From positions 558,001 through 622,000 of the forward strand of contig NZ_CP040093.1 in assembly GCF_006016075.1 (NCBI RefSeq): DNA of 64,000 bases, read 5' to 3'. This DNA comes from Caloramator sp. E03 (GTDB lineage Bacteria; Bacillota; Clostridia; Clostridiales; Caloramatoraceae). How positions within the stretch are numbered: position 1 is the stretch's first letter; the number at the start of each line of letters is the position of its first letter. Below are positions 62,218 through 64,000 of this stretch, piece by piece. A program made the translations under genes and the position numbers. The notes under the pieces were generated by a model that saw only the letters and a program-made list of their open reading frames with translations, did not search any database and was not told where the DNA came from.

Positions 62218-62610
62218 TTAATCTTTACTTGCAATGGTTATTCCTATAATTCCAGCAAGAGCACCAACAATTAAGGACATTACAAACATTATAATATAAG
62301 ATTTAAAATTAAGTCCTCCTCTTTCTGCAAGCAAAGCAATAATTGCAATTAAAATAATATAAATTCCTCCAATTAAAGCTCCATGCAAAAATCCTTTGCT
62401 TCCTACTTTATAGGAACCATATATTGATGCATAACATATACTTATAATCGTAATTATCCACACAATGGTTTTCATATAATCCTGATTTAAATTTGAGAAA
62501 AAAAACACTAAAGATGTAATTAAAAGAAGTATTATTGAAAGTGCTATACCTCTCATTACTGCTTTTAGGTATATAACATATAGCTTTTCCTTATCTTCTT
62601 TTTCATACAT
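62218..62610 (-). CDS. TIGR04086-family membrane protein
   Basis: The 130-residue protein has four predicted membrane helices (about residues 15-37, 43-63, 72-92 and 100-125), and glycine-rich turns 'GSKGFLHGALIGGIYI' and 'SLIVGALAGIIGITIA'. It matches the small membrane protein family that regularly lies between yajC and the SCIFF genes in Clostridia. ATG 62610 follows AGGGGGTGG. Function unknown; a link to SCIFF export has been suggested by position only. Confidence 0.88.
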   Translation of the reverse strand: MYEKEDKEKLYVIYLKAVMRGIALSIILLLITSLVFFFSNLNQDYMKTIVWIITIISICYASIYGSYKVGSKGFLHGALIGGIYIILIAIIALLAERGGLNFKSYIIMFVMSLIVGALAGIIGITIASKD

Positions 62611-62658
62611 AAAATCCACCCCCTAAAATATATATGAGGGTGATTATGAATATATGTA

Positions 62659-62949
62659 TCATTCATTATTTTCTTCTTTATTTTCTTCTTTTTCAAATAC
62701 AGATGATACTGAATACTTTGCCATACTAATTTTAACTTTATCAGGGCCTGTTTCAAGTATTATGGAATTTTCATTCATGTCAATTATTTTTCCATATATC
62801 CCTGATCTTGTCATTACATTATCTCCAATCTTTAAACCTTCAATCATATTCTTTAATTTCTTCTGTTTTTTCTGCTCTGGCATTATTAGAAAAAAATAAA
62901 ATACTCCAAATATAAGAACCCAAAGTAAAATGTTTACTCCTCCCTGCAT
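62659..62949 (-). CDS. yajC: Preprotein translocase accessory subunit YajC
   Basis: YajC (96 residues) is a single-pass membrane protein that associates with SecDF. It has an N-terminal helix (residues about 6-24) ending in the hallmark 'FFLIMPEQKKQKKLKNMIEGLKIGDNVMTRSGIYGKI', then a small beta domain and a Glu-rich tail. TTGGAGGTG precedes the ATG. It lies 22 bp after tgt. Confidence 0.96.
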   Translation of the reverse strand: MQGGVNILLWVLIFGVFYFFLIMPEQKKQKKLKNMIEGLKIGDNVMTRSGIYGKIIDMNENSIILETGPDKVKISMAKYSVSSVFEKEENKEENNE

Positions 62950-62971
62950 TTATTGCACCTCCAATATATTA

Positions 62972-64000
<1,029 letters not shown>

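Overview
The window is AT-rich chromosomal DNA of an anaerobic, low-GC Gram-positive bacterium, most likely of the class Clostridia (Clostridiaceae or a close relative). The evidence is an ornithine-fermentation operon (orr, oraSE, ortAB, ord), the SCIFF peptide with its radical-SAM maturase, HemZ, a single-chain 1253-residue PurL, the order tgt-yajC-TIGR04086-scfAB-secDF-recJ and apt-relA-dtd-hemZ-aspS, a T-box leader on aspS and strong AAGGAGG-type ribosome binding sites. No tRNA, rRNA, CRISPR array or intact transposase was seen.

Layout. 1-5 kb: the end of an exported Big_5-like protein, then a minus-strand operon of two fold-type II PLP enzymes and a dihydropyrimidinase behind a consensus sigma-A promoter. 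5-9 kb: a chemoreceptor with an amino-acid-type dCache domain, rarA and an unknown exported protein. 9.4-20 kb: the oxidative L-ornithine degradation operon with a sigma-54 (-24/-12) promoter, its likely enhancer-binding activator, and cinA. 20-28 kb: a coiled-coil protein, hisS, a beta-phosphoglucomutase-like phosphatase, an ornithine cyclodeaminase-family gene and purL. 28-31 kb: a zinc uptake operon (znuA, znuC, znuB, zur) with a 21-bp palindromic operator. 31-39 kb: a small zinc-ribbon gene, remnants of an IS200/IS605-type right end that resemble TnpB omega RNA, cysteine desulfurase-thiI, a His-rich YmaF protein, Cu/Zn superoxide dismutase, a BaiN/HI0933 flavoprotein, glyA, a CsoR/CstR-type regulator, tcdA and a 6S RNA. 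39-43 kb: a lipoprotein glycoside hydrolase-like gene and a polar amino acid ABC transporter. 43-51 kb: T-box-aspS, hemZ, a glyoxalase II-like gene, dtd, relA and apt. 51-53 kb: an ArsR-permease-thioredoxin metalloid or redox cluster. 53-56.4 kb: an operon of MoxR ATPase, DUF58 protein and membrane protein. 56.4-64 kb: recJ, secF, secD, scfB, scfA, TIGR04086, yajC and tgt (cut by the window end).

The most striking observation is at 53.02-53.10 kb. A sequence that reads as a fluoride (crcB-motif) riboswitch, fused to a mutually exclusive intrinsic terminator, stands directly before the MoxR-DUF58-membrane protein operon. This would make an envelope AAA+ chaperone-like system fluoride-inducible, and no known fluoride exporter gene lies beside it. 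Other points worth a second look are the sigma-54 promoter and palindromic enhancer site of the ornithine operon, the orphan omega-RNA-like remnants, a persulfide-sensor-like CsoR paralogue, the hydantoinase/double-PLP operon and the terminator placed between scfA and scfB.

The ornithine genes, amino acid transporter, amino-acid-type chemoreceptor and ornithine cyclodeaminase-family enzyme together suggest an amino-acid-fermenting lifestyle. All function calls come from reading motifs by eye; no database search was run.
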